Below are positions 36,301-50,200 of a stretch of DNA of 64,000 nt, in pieces; the stretch's first letter is position 1; each line of letters begins with the position of its first letter. A program made the translations under genes and the position numbers. The DNA comes from Synaphobranchus kaupii (Eukaryota; Chordata; Actinopteri; Anguilliformes; Synaphobranchidae): NCBI GenBank assembly GCA_029718625.1, contig CM056395.1, positions 18,688,309 to 18,752,308 of the forward strand, read 5' to 3'. A model generated the notes under the pieces. It saw only the letters and a list, made by a program, of their open reading frames with translations, did no database searches and was not told the origin of the DNA.

Positions 36301-37530
36301 GCCCTCACTACAACAGCAGCCCGCACTACAACAGCAGCCCCCACTACAACAGCAGCCCCCACCACAACAGCAGCCCCCACTACAACAGCAGCCCTGACTA
36401 CAACTGCAGCCCCCACTACAACAGTAGCACCCACTACAACTGCAGCCCCCACTACAACTGCAGCCCCCACTACAACAGCAGCACACACTACAACTGAAGC
36501 CCCCACTATGACTGCAGCCCCCACTACAACAGCAGCCCCCAATACTGCAGCCCCCAGTACAACTGCAGCCCCCACTACAACTGCAGCCCCCACTACAACA
36601 GCAGCCCCCACTACAACTGCAGCCCTCACTACAACAGCAGCCCGCACTACAACAGCAGCCCCCACTACAACTGCAGCCCCCACTACAACAGCAGCCCCCT
36701 CTACAACAGCAGCCCTCATTACAACTACAGCCCCCACCACAACAGCAGCACCCATTACCACTGCAGCCCCCACTACAACTGCAACCCCCACTACAACTGC
36801 AGCCCTCACTACAACAGCAGCCCGCACTACAACAGCAGCCCCCACTACAACAGCAGCCCCCACTACATCTGGAGCCCCCACTACAACTGCAGCCCCCACT
36901 ACAACAGCAGCCCCCACTACATCTGCAGCCCCCACTACAACAGCAGCACGCACTACAACTGCAGCCCCCACTACAACTGCAGCCCCGACTACAACTGCAG
37001 CCCCCACTACGACTGCAGCCCCCACTACAACAGCAGCACCCACTACAACTGCAGCCCCCACTACAACAGCAGCCCCCACTACAACTGCAGCCCAGACTAC
37101 AACTGCAGCCCCCACTACAACAGCAGCCATCACTACAACTGCAGCCCCAACTACAACGGCAGCCCCGACTACAACTGTTGCCCCGACTACAATTGCAGTC
37201 CCCACTACAACAGCAGCCCCCACTACAACTTCAGCCCCCACTACAACAGCAGCCCACAGTACAACTGCAGCTGCCACTACAACAACAGCCATCATTACAA
37301 CTGCAGCCCCCACTACAACAGCAGCCCCGACTACAACTGTTGCCCCGACTACAACTGCAGCCCCCACTACAACTGCAGCTCCCACTACAACTTCAGCTCC
37401 TAATCCAACCGCAGAATCACCAGTCATTTCTTTCACGCTGGTGTTCATCTCCAGCGACACCTTCACACCTGACCTCGGAGATTCTTCCTCTGCGGCTTTT
37501 AAGAATAGAGCACAACAGCTCACGGACGTG
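27344..37530 (+). CDS. Mucin-like gene, giant PTS exon 1 (3395 codons) ending in SEA part 1
   Basis: After the acceptor at 27343 the frame runs 10.2 kb without a stop. A short lead (AATTIFMTEATTTAV) passes into about 550 copies of the hexapeptide PTTTAA (18 bp, cccactacaactgcagcc). Variants carry E, D, S, L, H, R, V or T at one site, and there are shortened PTTAA units. About half the residues are Thr with regular Pro, the hallmark of dense O-glycosylation in mucins. The last 38 codons, from 37417 (SPVISFTLVFISSDTFTP, ending AQQLTDV), are the first part of a SEA domain. A phase-0 donor GTG|GTGAGT follows. Internal segments are duplicated at 1836 bp spacing. Vertebrate giant mucins of MUC16 type also join PTS and SEA units, but orthology cannot be claimed. 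Confidence 0.85.
31960..34671 (+). repeat. 1836-bp higher-order repeat in PTS exon 1
   Basis: The stretch 31960-32835 recurs at 33796-34671, a spacing of 1836 bp (102 units of 18 bp). In one shadow translation the two 291-residue copies differ by a single residue. Related blocks with slightly different spacing extend from about 29.2 to 35.8 kb (for example ttaccactgcagccccgact at 29201 and 30965). Confidence 0.85.
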
Positions 37531-37726
37531 GTGAGTCTGAACCAACGAGCACAAAGAGAATACTCTTTCCCATAATTCTTTTCTTGTTTTTTCCTGTTTT
37601 TCGGAACAAGTCCACATGTATTTGTCAATGTGCAGTTGTTTTTCACCTTTGAAATGAATAGAATAAGATTTAAAAGAGTTGGAAATCCAGTTCTTTTAAA
37701 AAAAAAAATCATACTTCTGTTTTCAG
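37531..37726 (+). other. Intron within SEA cassette 1 (phase 0)
   Basis: Donor GTGAGT at 37531, acceptor ttctgttttcag ending 37726, 196 bp. If unspliced, the frame ends shortly at a stop (37573-37575, after REYSFP), so splicing is required for the giant protein. Near-identical introns are at 46870-47065 and 54034-54229. Confidence 0.85.
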
Positions 37727-37788
37727 CTTGAACCCTTCTTTAAACGGATTTATGTTTCCTTTGTCAAACTGATCATCTTAAGATTCAG
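37727..37788 (+). CDS. Mucin-like gene, 62-bp SEA micro-exon 1
   Basis: It codes LEPFFKRIYVSFVKLIILRF plus two bases (AG) of an Arg codon completed by the next exon. It lies between acceptor tttcag (37726) and donor AG|GTAAGAG (37789). It supplies the SEA helix and the strand leading to the cleavage motif. The entry phase is 0 and the exit phase 2; the flanking exons agree. A (GT)n tract starts 6 bp past the donor. Skipping this exon would break the frame. Confidence 0.88.
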
Positions 37789-37791
37789 GTA

Positions 37792-37794
<3 letters not shown>

Positions 37795-37822
<28 letters not shown>
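37795..37822. repeat. (GT)14 next to the micro-exon 1 donor
   Basis: GT repeat beginning within the donor region of micro-exon 1. Equivalent tracts follow the other two micro-exons at different lengths. Confidence 0.95.
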
Positions 37823-37825
<3 letters not shown>

Positions 37826-37925
37826 TACAAGTTGGAGTGTGTTTGTGTTTTTCATGGGTTTGTTATGAAACATGTCAACTCAGAAATCATAACCATGTTT
37901 GTTATACGAATATGTTTTTGTCTAG

Positions 37926-40900
37926 GAGTGGATCTGTAATCACTGATTCGAAGATGGTTTTCAATCCTTTAATGACTCTCAATAGTTCAAGTTCAGAACC
38001 AGTACCCACTGATGCTGACTTGGCCAGCAACCTGGTAACTGCAGTGCAAAGCTCAAATGCCTCAGCGCTCAATATTGATTCCAGCTCTATTGAAGTCACT
38101 AAAATTGCTGACAGCACTACAGCATCAGCCCCCACTACGACCACAGCTCCCACTACAACTGCAGCCCCCACTACAGCCCCCATTACAACAGCTGCCCTCA
38201 CTACACCTGCAGCCCCCACTACAACAGCAGCCCCCACTACAACAGCAGCCCCCACTACAACTGCAGCCCCCACTACAACAGCAGCCCCCACTACAACTGC
38301 AGCCCCCACTACAACTGCAGCTTCCACTACCACTGCAGCCCCCACTACAACAGAAGCACCCACTACGACTGCAAACCCTATTACAACTGCAGCCCCCACT
38401 ACAACAGCACCCCCCACTACAACTGCAGCCCCCACTACAACTGCAGCCCCCACTACAACAGCAGCTCCTACTACAACTGCAGCCCCCACTACAACAGCAG
38501 CCCCCACTACAACTGGAGCCCCCACTACAACAGTAGCCACCACTACAAGTGCAGCCCCCACTACAACAGCAGCCCCCACTACAACAGCAACCCCAACTAC
38601 AACAGCAGCCCCCACTACAACAGCAACCCCGACTACAACTGCAGCCCCCACTACAACTGCAGCCTCCACTACAACAGCAGCCCCCACTACAACTGCAGTC
38701 CCGACTACAACTGCGGCCCCCACTACAAGAGCAGCACCTACTACAACTGCAGCCCCCACTACAACAGCAGCCCCCACTACAACTGCAGCCCCCACTACAA
38801 CAGCAGCCACCACTACAAGTGCAGCCCCCACTACAACAGCAGCCCCAACTACAACAGCAAACCCGACTACAACAGCAGCCCCCACTACAACAGCAACCCC
38901 GACTACAACTGCAGCCCCCACTACAACTGCAGCCCCCACTACAACAGCAGCCCCCACTACAACTGCAGTCCCGACTACAAATGCGGCCCCCACTACAACA
39001 GCAGCCCCCACTACAACAGCAGCCCCCACTACAACTGCAGTCCCGACTACAACTGCAGCCCCCACTATAACAGCAGCCACCACTACAACTGCAGCCCCAA
39101 CTACAACAGCAACCCCGACTACAACAGCAGCCCCCACTACAACAGCAACCCCGACTACAACTGCAGCCCCCACTACAACTGCAGCCCCCACTACAACAGC
39201 AGCCCCCACTACAACTGCAGTCCCGACTACAAATGCGGCGCCCACTACAACAGCAGCCCCCACTACAACTGCAGTCCCGACTACAACTGCAGCCCCCACT
39301 ATCACAGCAGCCACCACTACAACTGCAGCCCCCACTACAACAGCACCCCCCACTACAACTGCAGCCCCCACTACAACAGCAGCCCCCACTACAACAGCAG
39401 TCCCCACTACAAGTGCAGCCGCCACTACAACTGCAGCCCCCAGTACAACAGCAGCCCCCACTACAACTGCAGCCCCCACTACAACTGCAGCCCCAACTAC
39501 AACTGCAGCCCAGACTACAACTGTAGCCCCCACTAAAACAACAGCCACCACTACAACTGCAGCCCCCACTACAACTGCAGCCCCCACTACAACAGCAGCC
39601 CCCACTACAACTGCAGTCCCGACTACAAATGCGGCGCCCACTACAACAGCAGCCCCCACTACAACTGCAGTCCCGACTACAACTGCAGCCCCCACTATCA
39701 CAGCAGCCACCACTACAACTGCAGCCCCCACTACAACAGCACCCCCCACTACAACTGCAGCCCCCACTACAACAGCAGCCCCCACTACAACAGCAGTCCC
39801 CACTACAAGTGCAGCCGCCACTACAACTGCAGCCCCCAGTACAACAGCAGCCCCCACTACAACTGCAGCCCCCACTACAACTGCAGCCCCAACTACAACT
39901 GCAGCCCAGACTACAACTGTAGCCCCCACTAAAACAACAGCCACCACTACAACTGCAGCCCCCACTACAACAGCAGCCCCCACTACAACTGCAGCCCCCA
40001 CTACAACAGCAGCCCCCACTACAACAGCAGCTCCCACTACAACTGCAGCCCCCACTACAACAGCAGCTCCTACTACAACTGCAGCCCCCACTACAACAGC
40101 AGCCCCCACTACAACTGGAGCCCCCACTACAACAGTAGCCACCACTACAAGTGCAGCCTCCACTACAACAGCAGCCCCCACTACAACAGCAACCCCGACT
40201 ACAACAGCAGCCCCCACTACAACAGCAACCCCCACTACAACTGCAGCCCTCACTACAACAGCAGCCCCCACTACAACAGCAGCCCCCACTACAACTACAG
40301 CCCCCACCACAACAGCAGCACCCATTACCACTGCAGCCCCGACTACAACTGCAGCCCCCACTACAACAGAAGCACCCACTACAACAGCAGCCCCCACTAC
40401 AACTGCAGCCCCCACTACAACAGAAGCACCCACTACGACTGCAGCCCCCACTACAACAGCAGCCCCCACTACATCTGGAGCCCCCACTACAACTGCAGCC
40501 CCAACTACAACAGCAGCCCCCACTACATCTGCAGCCCCCACTACAACTGCAGCCCCCACTACAACAGCAGCACACACTACAACTGCAGCCCCCACTACGA
40601 CAGCATCCCCCACTACAACTGCAGCCGCCACTACAACTGCAGCCCCCACTACAACTGCAACCCCCACTACAACAGCAGCACCCACTACAACTGCAGCCCC
40701 CACTACAACAGCAGCACACACTACAACTGCAGCCCCCACTACAACAGCGTCCCCCACTACAACTGCAGCCGCCACCACTACAACTGCAGCCCCCACTACA
40801 ACTGCAGCCCCCACTACAACAGCAGCCCCCACTACAACTACAGCCCCCACCACAACAGCAGCACCCATTACCACTGCAGCCCCGACTACAACTGCAGCCC

Positions 40901-43900
40901 CCACTACAACAGAAGCACCCACTACAACAGCAGCCCCAACTACAACTGCAGCCCCCACTACAACAGAAGCACCCACTACGACTGCAGCCCCCACTACAAC
41001 AGCAGCCCCCACTACATCTGGAGCCCCCACTACAACTGCAGCCCCAACTACAACAGCAGCCCCCACTACATCTGCAGCCCCCACTACAACTGCAGCCCCC
41101 ACTACAACAGCAGCACACACTACAACTGCAGCCCCCACTACGACAGCATCCCGCACTACAACTGCAGCCGCCACTACAACTGCAGCCCCAACTACAACTG
41201 CAGCCCTCACTACAACAGCAGCCCGCACTACAGCAGCCCCCACTACAACTACAGCCCCCACTACAACTGTAGCCCCCACTACAACAGAAGCACCCACTAC
41301 AACAGCAGCCCCCACTACAACTGCAGCCCCCACTACAACTGCAGCCCCCACTACAACAGCAGCACCCACTACAACTGCAGACCCCACTACAACAGCAGCC
41401 CGCACTACAACGGCAGCCCCCACTACAACTGCAGCCGCCACTACAACTGCAGCCCCCACTACAACAGCAGCCCCCAATACTGCAGCCCCGACTACAACTG
41501 CAGCCCCCACTACAACTGCAGCCCCCACTACAACAGCAGCCCCCAATACAACGGCAGCCCTCACTACAACAGCAGCCCGCACTACAACTGCAGCCCCCAC
41601 TACAACAGCAGCCCCCTCTACAACAGCAGCCCTCATTACAACTACAGCCCCCACCACAACAGCAGCACCCATTACCACTGCAGCCCCCACTACAACTCCA
41701 ACCCCCACTACAACTGCAGCCCTCACTACAACAGCAGCCCGCACTACAACAGCAGCCCCCACTACAACAGCAGCCCCCACTACAACAGCAGCCCCCACCA
41801 CAACTGCAGCCCCCACTACAACTGCAGCCGCTACAACAGCAGCTCCCACTACGACTGCAGTTCCCATTACCACTGCAGCCCCGACTACAACTGCAGCCCC
41901 CACTACAACAGAAGCACCCACTACAACAGCAGCCCCCACTACGACTGCAGTTCCCACTACAACAGCAGCCCCCACTACATCTGGAGCCCCCACTACAACT
42001 GCAGCCCCCACTACAACAGCAGCCCCCATTACATCTGCAGCCCCCACTACAACAGCAGCACCCACTACAACAGCAGCCCCCACTACAACTGCAGCCCCGA
42101 CTACAACAGCAGTCCCCACTACAAGTGCAGCCGCCACTACAACTGCAGCCCCCAGTACAACAGCAGCCCCCACTACAACTGCAGCCCCCACTACAACTGC
42201 AGCCCCCACTACAACTGCAGCCCAGACTACAACTGTAGCCCCCACTACAACAACAGCCACCACTACAACTGCAGCCCCCACTACAACAGCACCCCCCACT
42301 ACAACTGCAGCCCCCACTACAACAGCAGCCCCCACTACAACAGCAGCCCCCACTACAACTGCAGCCCCCACTACAACAGCAGCTCCTACTACAACTGCAG
42401 CCCCCACTACAACAGCAGCCCCCACTACAACTGGAGCCCCCACTACAACAGTAGCCACCACTACAAGTGCAGCCCCCACTACAACAGCAGCCCCCACTAC
42501 AACAGCAACCCCGACTACAACAGCAGCCCCCACTACAACAGCAACCCCGACTACAACTGCAGCCCCCACTACAACTGCAGCCCCCACTACAACAGCAGCC
42601 CCCACTACAACAGCAGCCCCCACTACAACTACAGCACCCACCACAACAGCAGCACCCATTACCACTGCAGCCCCGACTACAACTGCAGCCCCCACTACAA
42701 CAGAAGCACCCACTACAACAGCAGCCCCCACTACAACTGCAGCCCCCACTACAACAGAAGCACCCACTACGACTGCAGCCCCCACTACAACAGCAGCCCC
42801 CACTACATCTGGAGCCCCCACTACAACTGCAGCCCCAACTACAACAGCAGCCCCCACTACATCTGCAGCCCCCACTACAACTGCAGCCCCCACTACATCT
42901 GGAGCCCCCACTACAACTGCAGCCCCAACTACAACAGCAGCCCCCACTACATCTGCAGCCCCCACTACAACTGCAGCCCCCACTACAACAGCAGCACACA
43001 CTACAACTGCAGCCCCCACTACGACAGCATCCCCCACTACAACAGAAGCACCCACTACGACTGCAGCCCCCACTACAACAGCAGTCCCCACTACAAGTGC
43101 AGCCGCCACTACAACTGCAGCCCCCAGTACAACAGCAGCCCCCACTACAACTGCAGCCCCCACTACAACTGCAGCCCCCACTACAACTGCAGCCCAGACT
43201 ACAACTGTAGCCCCCACTACAACAACAGCCACCACTACAACTGCAGCCCCCACTACAACAGCACCCCCCACTACAACTGCAGCCCCCACTACAACAGCAG
43301 CCCCCACTACAACAGCAGCCCCCACTACAACTGCAGCCCCCACTACAACAGCAGCTCCTACTACAACTGCAGCCCCCACTACAACAGCAGCCCCCACTAC
43401 AACTGGAGCCCCCACTACAACAGTAGCCACCACTACAAGTGCAGCCCCCACTACAACAGCAGCCCCCACTACAACAGCAACCCCGACTACAACAGCAGCC
43501 CCCACTACAACAGCAACCCCGACTACAACTGCAGCCCCCACTACAACTGCAGCCCCCACTACAACAGCAGCCCCCACTACAACAGCAGCCCCCACTACAA
43601 CTACAGCACCCACCACAACAGCAGCACCCATTACCACTGCAGCCCCGACTACAACTGCAGCCCCCACTACAACAGAAGCACCCACTACAACAGCAGCCCC
43701 CACTACAACTGCAGCCCCCACTACAACAGAAGCACCCACTACGACTGCAGCCCCCACTACAACAGCAGCCCCCACTACATCTGGAGCCCCCACTACAACT
43801 GCAGCCCCAACTACAACAGCAGCCCCCACTACATCTGCAGCCCCCACTACAACTGCAGCCCCCACTACATCTGGAGCCCCCACTACAACTGCAGCCCCAA

Positions 43901-46869
43901 CTACAACAGCAGCCCCCACTACATCTGCAGCCCCCACTACAACTGCAGCCCCCACTACAACAGCAGCACACACTACAACTGCAGCCCCCACTACGACAGC
44001 ATCCCCCACTACAACAGAAGCACCCACTACGACTGCAGCCCCCACTACAACAGCAGCCCCCACTACATCTGGAGCCCCCACTACAACTGCAGCCCCAACT
44101 ACAACAGCAGCCCCCACTACATCTGCAGCCCCCACTACAACTGCAGCCCCCACTACAACAGCAGCACACACTACAACTGCAGCCCCCACTACGACAGCAT
44201 CCCCCACTACAACTGCAGCCGCCACTACAACTGCAGCCCCCACTACAACTGCAACCCCCACTACAACAGCAGCACCCACTACAACTGCAGCCCCCACTAC
44301 AACAGCAGCACACACTACAACTGCAGCCCCCACTATAACAGCGTCCCCCACTACAACTGCAGCCGCCACCACTACAACTGCAGCCCCCACTACAACTGCA
44401 GCCCTCACTACAACAGCAGCCCCCACTACAACAGCAGCCCCCACTACAACAGCAGCCCCCACTACAACTACAGCCCCCACCACAACAGCAGCACCCATTA
44501 CCACTGCAGCCCCGACTACAACTGCAGCCCCCACTACAACAGAAGCACCCACTACAACAGCAGCCCCCACTACAACAGAAGCACCCACTACGACTGCAGC
44601 CCCCACTACAACAGCAGCCCCCACTACATCTGGAGCCCCCACTACAACTGCAGCCCCAACTACAACAGCAGCCCCCACTACATCTGCAGCCCCCACTACA
44701 ACTGCAGCCCCCACTACAACAGCAGCACACACTACAACTGCAGCCCCCACTACGACAGCATCCCCCACTACAACTGCAGCCGCCACTACAACTGCAGCCC
44801 CCACTACAACTGCAGCCCTCACTACAACAGCAGCCCGCACTACAGCAGCCCCCACTACAACTACAGCCCCCACTACAACTGTAGCCCCCACTACAACAGA
44901 AGCACCCACTACAACAGCAGCCCCCACTACAACTGCAGCCCCCACTACAACTGCAGCCCCCACTACAACAGCAGCACCCACTACAACTGCAGACCCCACT
45001 ACAACAGCAGCCCCCACTACAACTGCAGCCCCCACTACAACTGTAGCCCTCAGTACAACAGCAGCCCGCACTACAACGGCAGCCCCCACTACAACTGCAG
45101 CCGCCACTACAACTGCAGCCCCCACTACAACAGCAGCCCCCACTACAACAGCAGCCCCGACTACAACTGCACCCCCCACTACAACAGTAGCACCCACTAC
45201 AACTGCAGCCCCCACTACAACTGCAGCCCCCACTACAACAGCAGCACACACTACAACTGCAGCCCCCACTACGACTGCAGCCCCCACTACAACAGCAACC
45301 CCCAATACTGCAGCCCCGACTACAACTGCAGCCCCCACTTCAACTGCAGCCCCCACTACAACAGCTGCCCCCATTACAACTGCAGCCCTCACTACAACAG
45401 CAGCCCGCACTACAACAGCAGCCCCCACTACAACTGCAGCCCCCACTACAACAGCAGCCCCCTCTACAACAGCAGCCCTCATTACAACTACAGCCCCCAC
45501 CACAACAGCAGCACCCATTACCACTGCAGCCCCCACTACAACTCCAACCCCCACTACAACTGCAGCCCTCACTACAACAGCAGCCCGCACTACAACAGCA
45601 GCCCCCACTACAACAGCAGCCCCCACTACAACAGCAGCCCCCACCACAATTGCAGCCCCCACTACAACTGCAGCCGCCACTACAACTGCAACCCCCACTA
45701 CAACTGCAGCCCTCACTACAACAGCAGCCCGCACTACAACAGCGGCCCCCACTACAACTGCAGCCGCCACTACAACAGCAGCCCCCACTACAACAGCAGC
45801 CCTCACTACAACAGCAGCCCGCACTACAACAGCAGCCCGCACTACAACAGCAGCCCCCACTACAACAGCAGCCCCCACTACAACTGCAGCCCCCACTACA
45901 ACAGCAGCCCCCTCTACAACAGCAGCCCTCATTACAACTACAGCCCCCACCACAACAGCAGCACCCATTACCACTGCAGCCCCCACCACAATTGCAGCCC
46001 CCACTACAACTGCAGCCGCCACTACAACTGCAACCCCCACTACAACTGCAGCCCTCACTACAACAGCAGCCCGCACTACAACAGCGGCCCCCACTACAAC
46101 AGCAGCCCCCACTACAACAGCAGCCCCCACTACAACAGCAGCCCCCACTACAACTACAGCCCCCACCACAACAGCAGCACCCATTACCACTGCAGCCCCG
46201 ACTACAACTGCAGCCCCCACTACAACAGAAGCACCCACTACAACAGCAGCCCCCACTATGACTGCAGTTCCCACTACAACAGCAGCCCCCACTACATCTG
46301 CAGCCCCCACTACAACAGCAGCACCCACTACAACTGCAGCCCCCACTACAACTGCAGCCCCGACTACAACTGCAGCACCCACTACAACTGCAGCCCCCAC
46401 TACAACAGCAGCCCCCACTACAACTGCAGCCCAGACTACAACTGCAGCCCCCACTACAACAGCAGCCATCACTACAACTGCAGCCCCAACTACAACGGCA
46501 GCACCGACTACAACTGTTGCCCCGACTACAATTGCAGTCCCCACTACAACAGCAGCCCCCACTACAACTTCAGCCCCCACTACAACAGCAGCCCACAGTA
46601 CAACTGCAGCTGCCTCTACAACAACAGCCATCATTACAACTGCAGCCCCCACTACAACAGCAGCCCCGACTACAACTGTTGCCCCGACTACAACTGCAGC
46701 CCCCACTACAACTGCAGCTCCCACTACAACTTCAGCTCCTAATCCAACCGCAGAATCACCAGTCATTTCTTTCACGCTGGTGTTCATCTCCAGCGACACC
46801 TTCACACCTGACCTCGGAGATTCTTCCTCTGCGGCTTTTAAGAATAGAGCACAACAGCTCACGGACGTG
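37926..46869 (+). CDS. Mucin-like gene, giant PTS exon 2 (2981 codons), SEA part 3 to SEA part 1
   Basis: The acceptor tttttgtctag ends at 37925. The first base completes Arg, then SGSVITDSKMVF and the C-terminal half of SEA domain 1, ending SIEVTKIADSTTA. A lead with TAPITTAALTTPAAP passes into about 475 PTTTAA-type units. The exon closes with APNPTAESPVISFTLVFISS and AQQLTDV, the first part of SEA domain 2, at a phase-0 donor (46870). The first base plus 2981 codons fills the exon exactly. Insertions such as AATTTTAAP and 15-bp units keep the frame. Higher-order repeats of 396 bp (39233/39629) and 972 bp (42467/43439) are visible. There is no Cys in the repeats. Confidence 0.88.
39233..39922 (+). 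repeat. 396-bp tandem higher-order repeat in PTS exon 2
   Basis: 39233-39526 recurs at 39629-39922 (spacing 396 bp, 22 units of 18). The 97-residue shadow translations of the two copies are identical. Confidence 0.85.
42467..44182 (+). repeat. 972-bp higher-order repeat in PTS exon 2
   Basis: Text starting at 42467 recurs from 43439 (spacing 972 bp, 54 units of 18), each copy with the same order of E, S-G and H variant units. The second copy then diverges into another arrangement. Confidence 0.8.
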
Positions 46870-47065
46870 GTGAGTCTGAACCAACGAGCACAAAGAGAAT
46901 ACTCTTTCCCATAATTCTTTTCTTGTTTTTTCCTGTTTTTCGGAACAAGTCCACATGTATTTGTCAATGTGCAGTTGTTTTTCACCTTTGAAATGAATAG
47001 AATAAGATTTAAAAGAGTTGGAAATCCAGTTCTTTTTAAAAAAAAAATCATACTTCTGTTTTCAG
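46870..47065 (+). other. Intron within SEA cassette 2 (phase 0)
   Basis: Donor GTGAGT, acceptor ttctgttttcag. The sequence is almost the same as the intron at 37531-37726, the visible difference being in the T/A run before atcatacttctg. Confidence 0.85.
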
Positions 47066-47127
47066 CTTGAACCCTTCTTTAAACGGATTTATGTTTCCTT
47101 TGTCAAACTCATCATCTTAAGATTCAG
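47066..47127 (+). CDS. Mucin-like gene, 62-bp SEA micro-exon 2
   Basis: It codes the same 20 residues (LEPFFKRIYVSFVKLIILRF) plus AG. The donor AG|GTAAGAG is at 47128. It differs from micro-exon 1 by a single synonymous base. Entry phase 0 and exit phase 2 are kept. Confidence 0.88.
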
Positions 47128-47130
47128 GTA

Positions 47131-47133
<3 letters not shown>

Positions 47134-47167
<34 letters not shown>
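47134..47167. repeat. (GT)17 next to the micro-exon 2 donor
   Basis: The longest of the three GT tracts, starting 6 bp past the donor. Confidence 0.95.
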
Positions 47168-47170
<3 letters not shown>

Positions 47171-47270
47171 TACAAGTTGGAGTGTGTTTGTGTTTTTCAT
47201 GGGTTTGTTATGAAACATGTCAACTCAGAAATCATAACCATGTTTGTTATACGAATATGTTTTTGTCTAG

Positions 47271-50200
47271 GAGTGGATCTGTAATCACTGATTCGAAGAT
47301 GGTTTTCAATCCTTTAATGACTCTCAATAGTTCAAGTTCAGAACCAGTACCCACTGATGCTGACTTGGCCAGCAACCTGGTAACTGCAGTGCAAAGCTCA
47401 AATGCCTCAGCGCTCAATATTGATTCCAGCTCTATTGAAGTCACTAAAATTGCTGACAGCACTACAGCATCAGCCCCCACTACGACCACAGCTCCCACTA
47501 CAACTGCAGCCCCCACTACAGCCCCCATTACAACAGCTGCCCTCACTACACCTGCAGCCCCCACTACAACAGCAGCCCCCACTACAACAGCAGCCCCCAC
47601 TACAACTGCAGCCCCCACTACAACAGCAGCCCCCACTACAACAGCAGCCCCCACTACAACTGCAGCCCCCACTACAACAGCAGCCCCCACTACAACTGCA
47701 GCCCCCACTACAACTGCAGCTTCCACTACCACTGCAGCCCCCACTACAACAGAAGCACCCACTACGACTGCAAACCCTATTACAACTGCAGCCCCCACTA
47801 CAACAGCACCCCCCACTACAACTGCAGCCCCCACTACAACTGCAGCCCCCACTACAACAGCAGCTCCTACTACTACTGCAGCCCCCACTACAACAGCAGC
47901 CCCCACTACAACTGGAGCCCCCACTACAACAGTAGCCACCACTACAAGTGCAGCTCCCACTACAACAGCAGCCCCCACTACAACAGCAACCCCGACTACA
48001 ACAGCAGCCCCCACTACAACAGCAACCCCGACTACAACTGCAGCCCCCACTACAACTGCAGCCTCCACTACAACAGCAGCCCCCACTACAACTGCAGTCC
48101 CGACTACAACTGCGGCCCCCACTACAAGAGCAGCACCTACTACAACTGCAGCCCCCACTACAACGGCAGCCCCCACTACAACTGCAGCCCCCAGTACAAC
48201 TGCAGCCCCCACTACAACAGCAGCCACCACTACAAGTGCAGCCCCCACTACAACAGCAGCCCCAACTACAACAGCAAACCCGACTACAACAGCAGCCCCC
48301 ACTACAACAGCAACCCCGACTACAACTGCAGCCCCCACTACAACTGCAGCCCCCACTACAACAGCAGCCCCCACTACAACTGCAGTCCCGACTACAAATG
48401 TGGCCCCCACTACAACAGCAGCCCCCACTACAACAGCAGCCCCCACTACAACTGCAGTCCCGACTACAACTGCAGCCCCCACTATAACAGCAGCCACCAC
48501 TACAACTGCAGCCCCAACTACAACAGCAACCCCGACTACAACAGCAGCCCCCACTACAACAGCAACCCCGACTACAACTTCAGCCCCCACTACAACTGCA
48601 GCCCCCACTACAACAGCAGCCCCCACTACAACTGCAGTCCCGACTACAAATGCGGCGCCCACTACAACAGCAGCCCCCACTACAACTGCAGTCCCGACTA
48701 CAACTGCAGCCCCCACTATCACAGCAGCCACCACTACAACTGCAGCCCCCACTACAACAGCACCCCCCACTACAACAGCAGCCCCCACTACAACAGCAGC
48801 CCCCACTACAACAGCAGCCCCCACTACAACAGCAGTCCCCACTACAAGTGCAGCCGCCACTACAACTGCAGCCCCCAGTACAACAGCAGCCCCCACTACA
48901 ACTGCAGCCCCCACTACAACTGCAGCCCCCACTACAACTGCAGCCCAGACTACAACTGTAGCCCCCACTACAACAACAGCCACCACTACAACTGCAGCCC
49001 CCACTACAACAGCACCCCCCACTACAACTGCAGCCCCCACTACAACAGCAGCCCCCACTACAACTGCAGCCCCCACTACAACAGCAGCCCCCACTACAAC
49101 TGGAGCCCCCACTACAACAGTAGCCACCACTACAAGTGCAGCCCCCACTACAACAGCAGCCCCCACTACAACAGCAACCCCGACTACAACAGCAGCCCCC
49201 ACTACAACAGCAACCCCGACTACAACTGCAGCCCCCACTACAACTGCAGCCCCCACTACAACAGCAGCCCCCACTACAACAGCAGCCCCCACTACAACTA
49301 CAGCACCCACCACAACAGCAGCACCCATTACCACTGCAGCCCCGACTACAACTGCAGCCCCCACTACAACAGAAGCACACACTACAACAGCAGCCCCCAC
49401 TACAACAGAAGCACCCACTACGACTGCAGCCCCCACTACAACAGCAGCCCCCACTACATCTGGAGCCCCCACTACAACTGCAGCCCCAACTACAACAGCA
49501 GCCCCCACTACATCTGCAGCCCCCACTACAACTGCAGCCCCCACTACGACAGCATCCTCCACTACAACTGCAGCCGCTACTACAACTGCAACCCCCACTA
49601 CAACAGCAGCACCCACTACAACTGCAGCCCCCACTACAACAGCAGCACACACTACAACTGCAGCCCCCACTACAACAGCGTCCCCCACTACAACTGCAGC
49701 CGCCACCACTACAACTGCAGCCCCCACTACAACTGCAGCCCTCACTACAACAGCAGCCCCCACTACAACAGCAGCCCCCACTACAACAGCAGCCCCCACT
49801 ACAACTACAGCCCCCACCACAACAGCAGCAACCATTGCCACTGCAGCCCCGACTACAACTGCAGCCCCCACTACAACAGCAGCCCCCTCTACAACAGCAG
49901 CCCTCATTACAACTACAGCCCCCACCACAACAGCAGCACCCATTACCACTGCAGCCCCCACTACAACTCCAACCCCCACTACAACTGCAGCCTTCACTAC
50001 AACAGCAGCCCGCACTACAACAGCAGCCCCCACTACAACAGCAGCCCCCACTACAACAGCAGCCCCCACCACAACTGCAGCCCCCACTACAACTGCAGCC
50101 GCCACTACAACTGCAACCCCCACTACAACTGCAGCCCTCACTACAACAGCAGCCCGCACTACAACAGCAGCCCCCACTACAACAGCAGCCCCCACTACAA

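Larger units (their letters stand above)
37417..38112 (+). other. SEA domain cassette 1 (three exon pieces)
   Basis: The domain is coded by 37417-37530, 37727-37788 and 37926-38112. The spliced product reads SFTLVFISSDTFTPDL, AFKNRAQQLTDV, LEPFFKRIYVSFV, LIILRFRSGSVITDS, MVFNPLMTLN, DLASNLVTAVQSS and ALNIDSSSIEVTKI. This is the SEA order: beta strand, helix with F..FK, the FRSGSV strand turn, V.F, helix, S.I. SEA domains occur near the membrane or between glycosylated regions of mucins, and many cleave themselves in G-S-V-V-V; here it is G-S-V-I-T at the right place. Two N-glycosylation sequons (NSS and NAS) follow. Confidence 0.85.
46756..47457 (+). other. SEA domain cassette 2
   Basis: Pieces at 46756-46869, 47066-47127 and 47271-47457. 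The translated domain is the same as in cassette 1, including RSGSVITD and the two N-glycosylation sequons. The micro-exon has one synonymous change (CTG to CTC for Leu). Confidence 0.85.

Noticed and set aside
37531..37575. Read-through end of PTS exon 1 (VSLNQRAQREYSFP then stop) as the true C-terminus
   Set aside because: The same donor, micro-exon and acceptor are kept in three cassettes, and splicing gives a complete SEA domain, whereas read-through truncates it. A minor unspliced isoform cannot be excluded.
27333..37712. Minus-strand open frame of 3459 codons made of VVVGAA repeats, and its equivalents at 37902-47051, 47247-54215 and 54403-63999
   Set aside because: They are the antisense of the PTS repeat, whose 18-bp unit lacks stops in this frame. 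They read across the introns and SEA exons of the + strand gene and show no signal, splice sites or known family.
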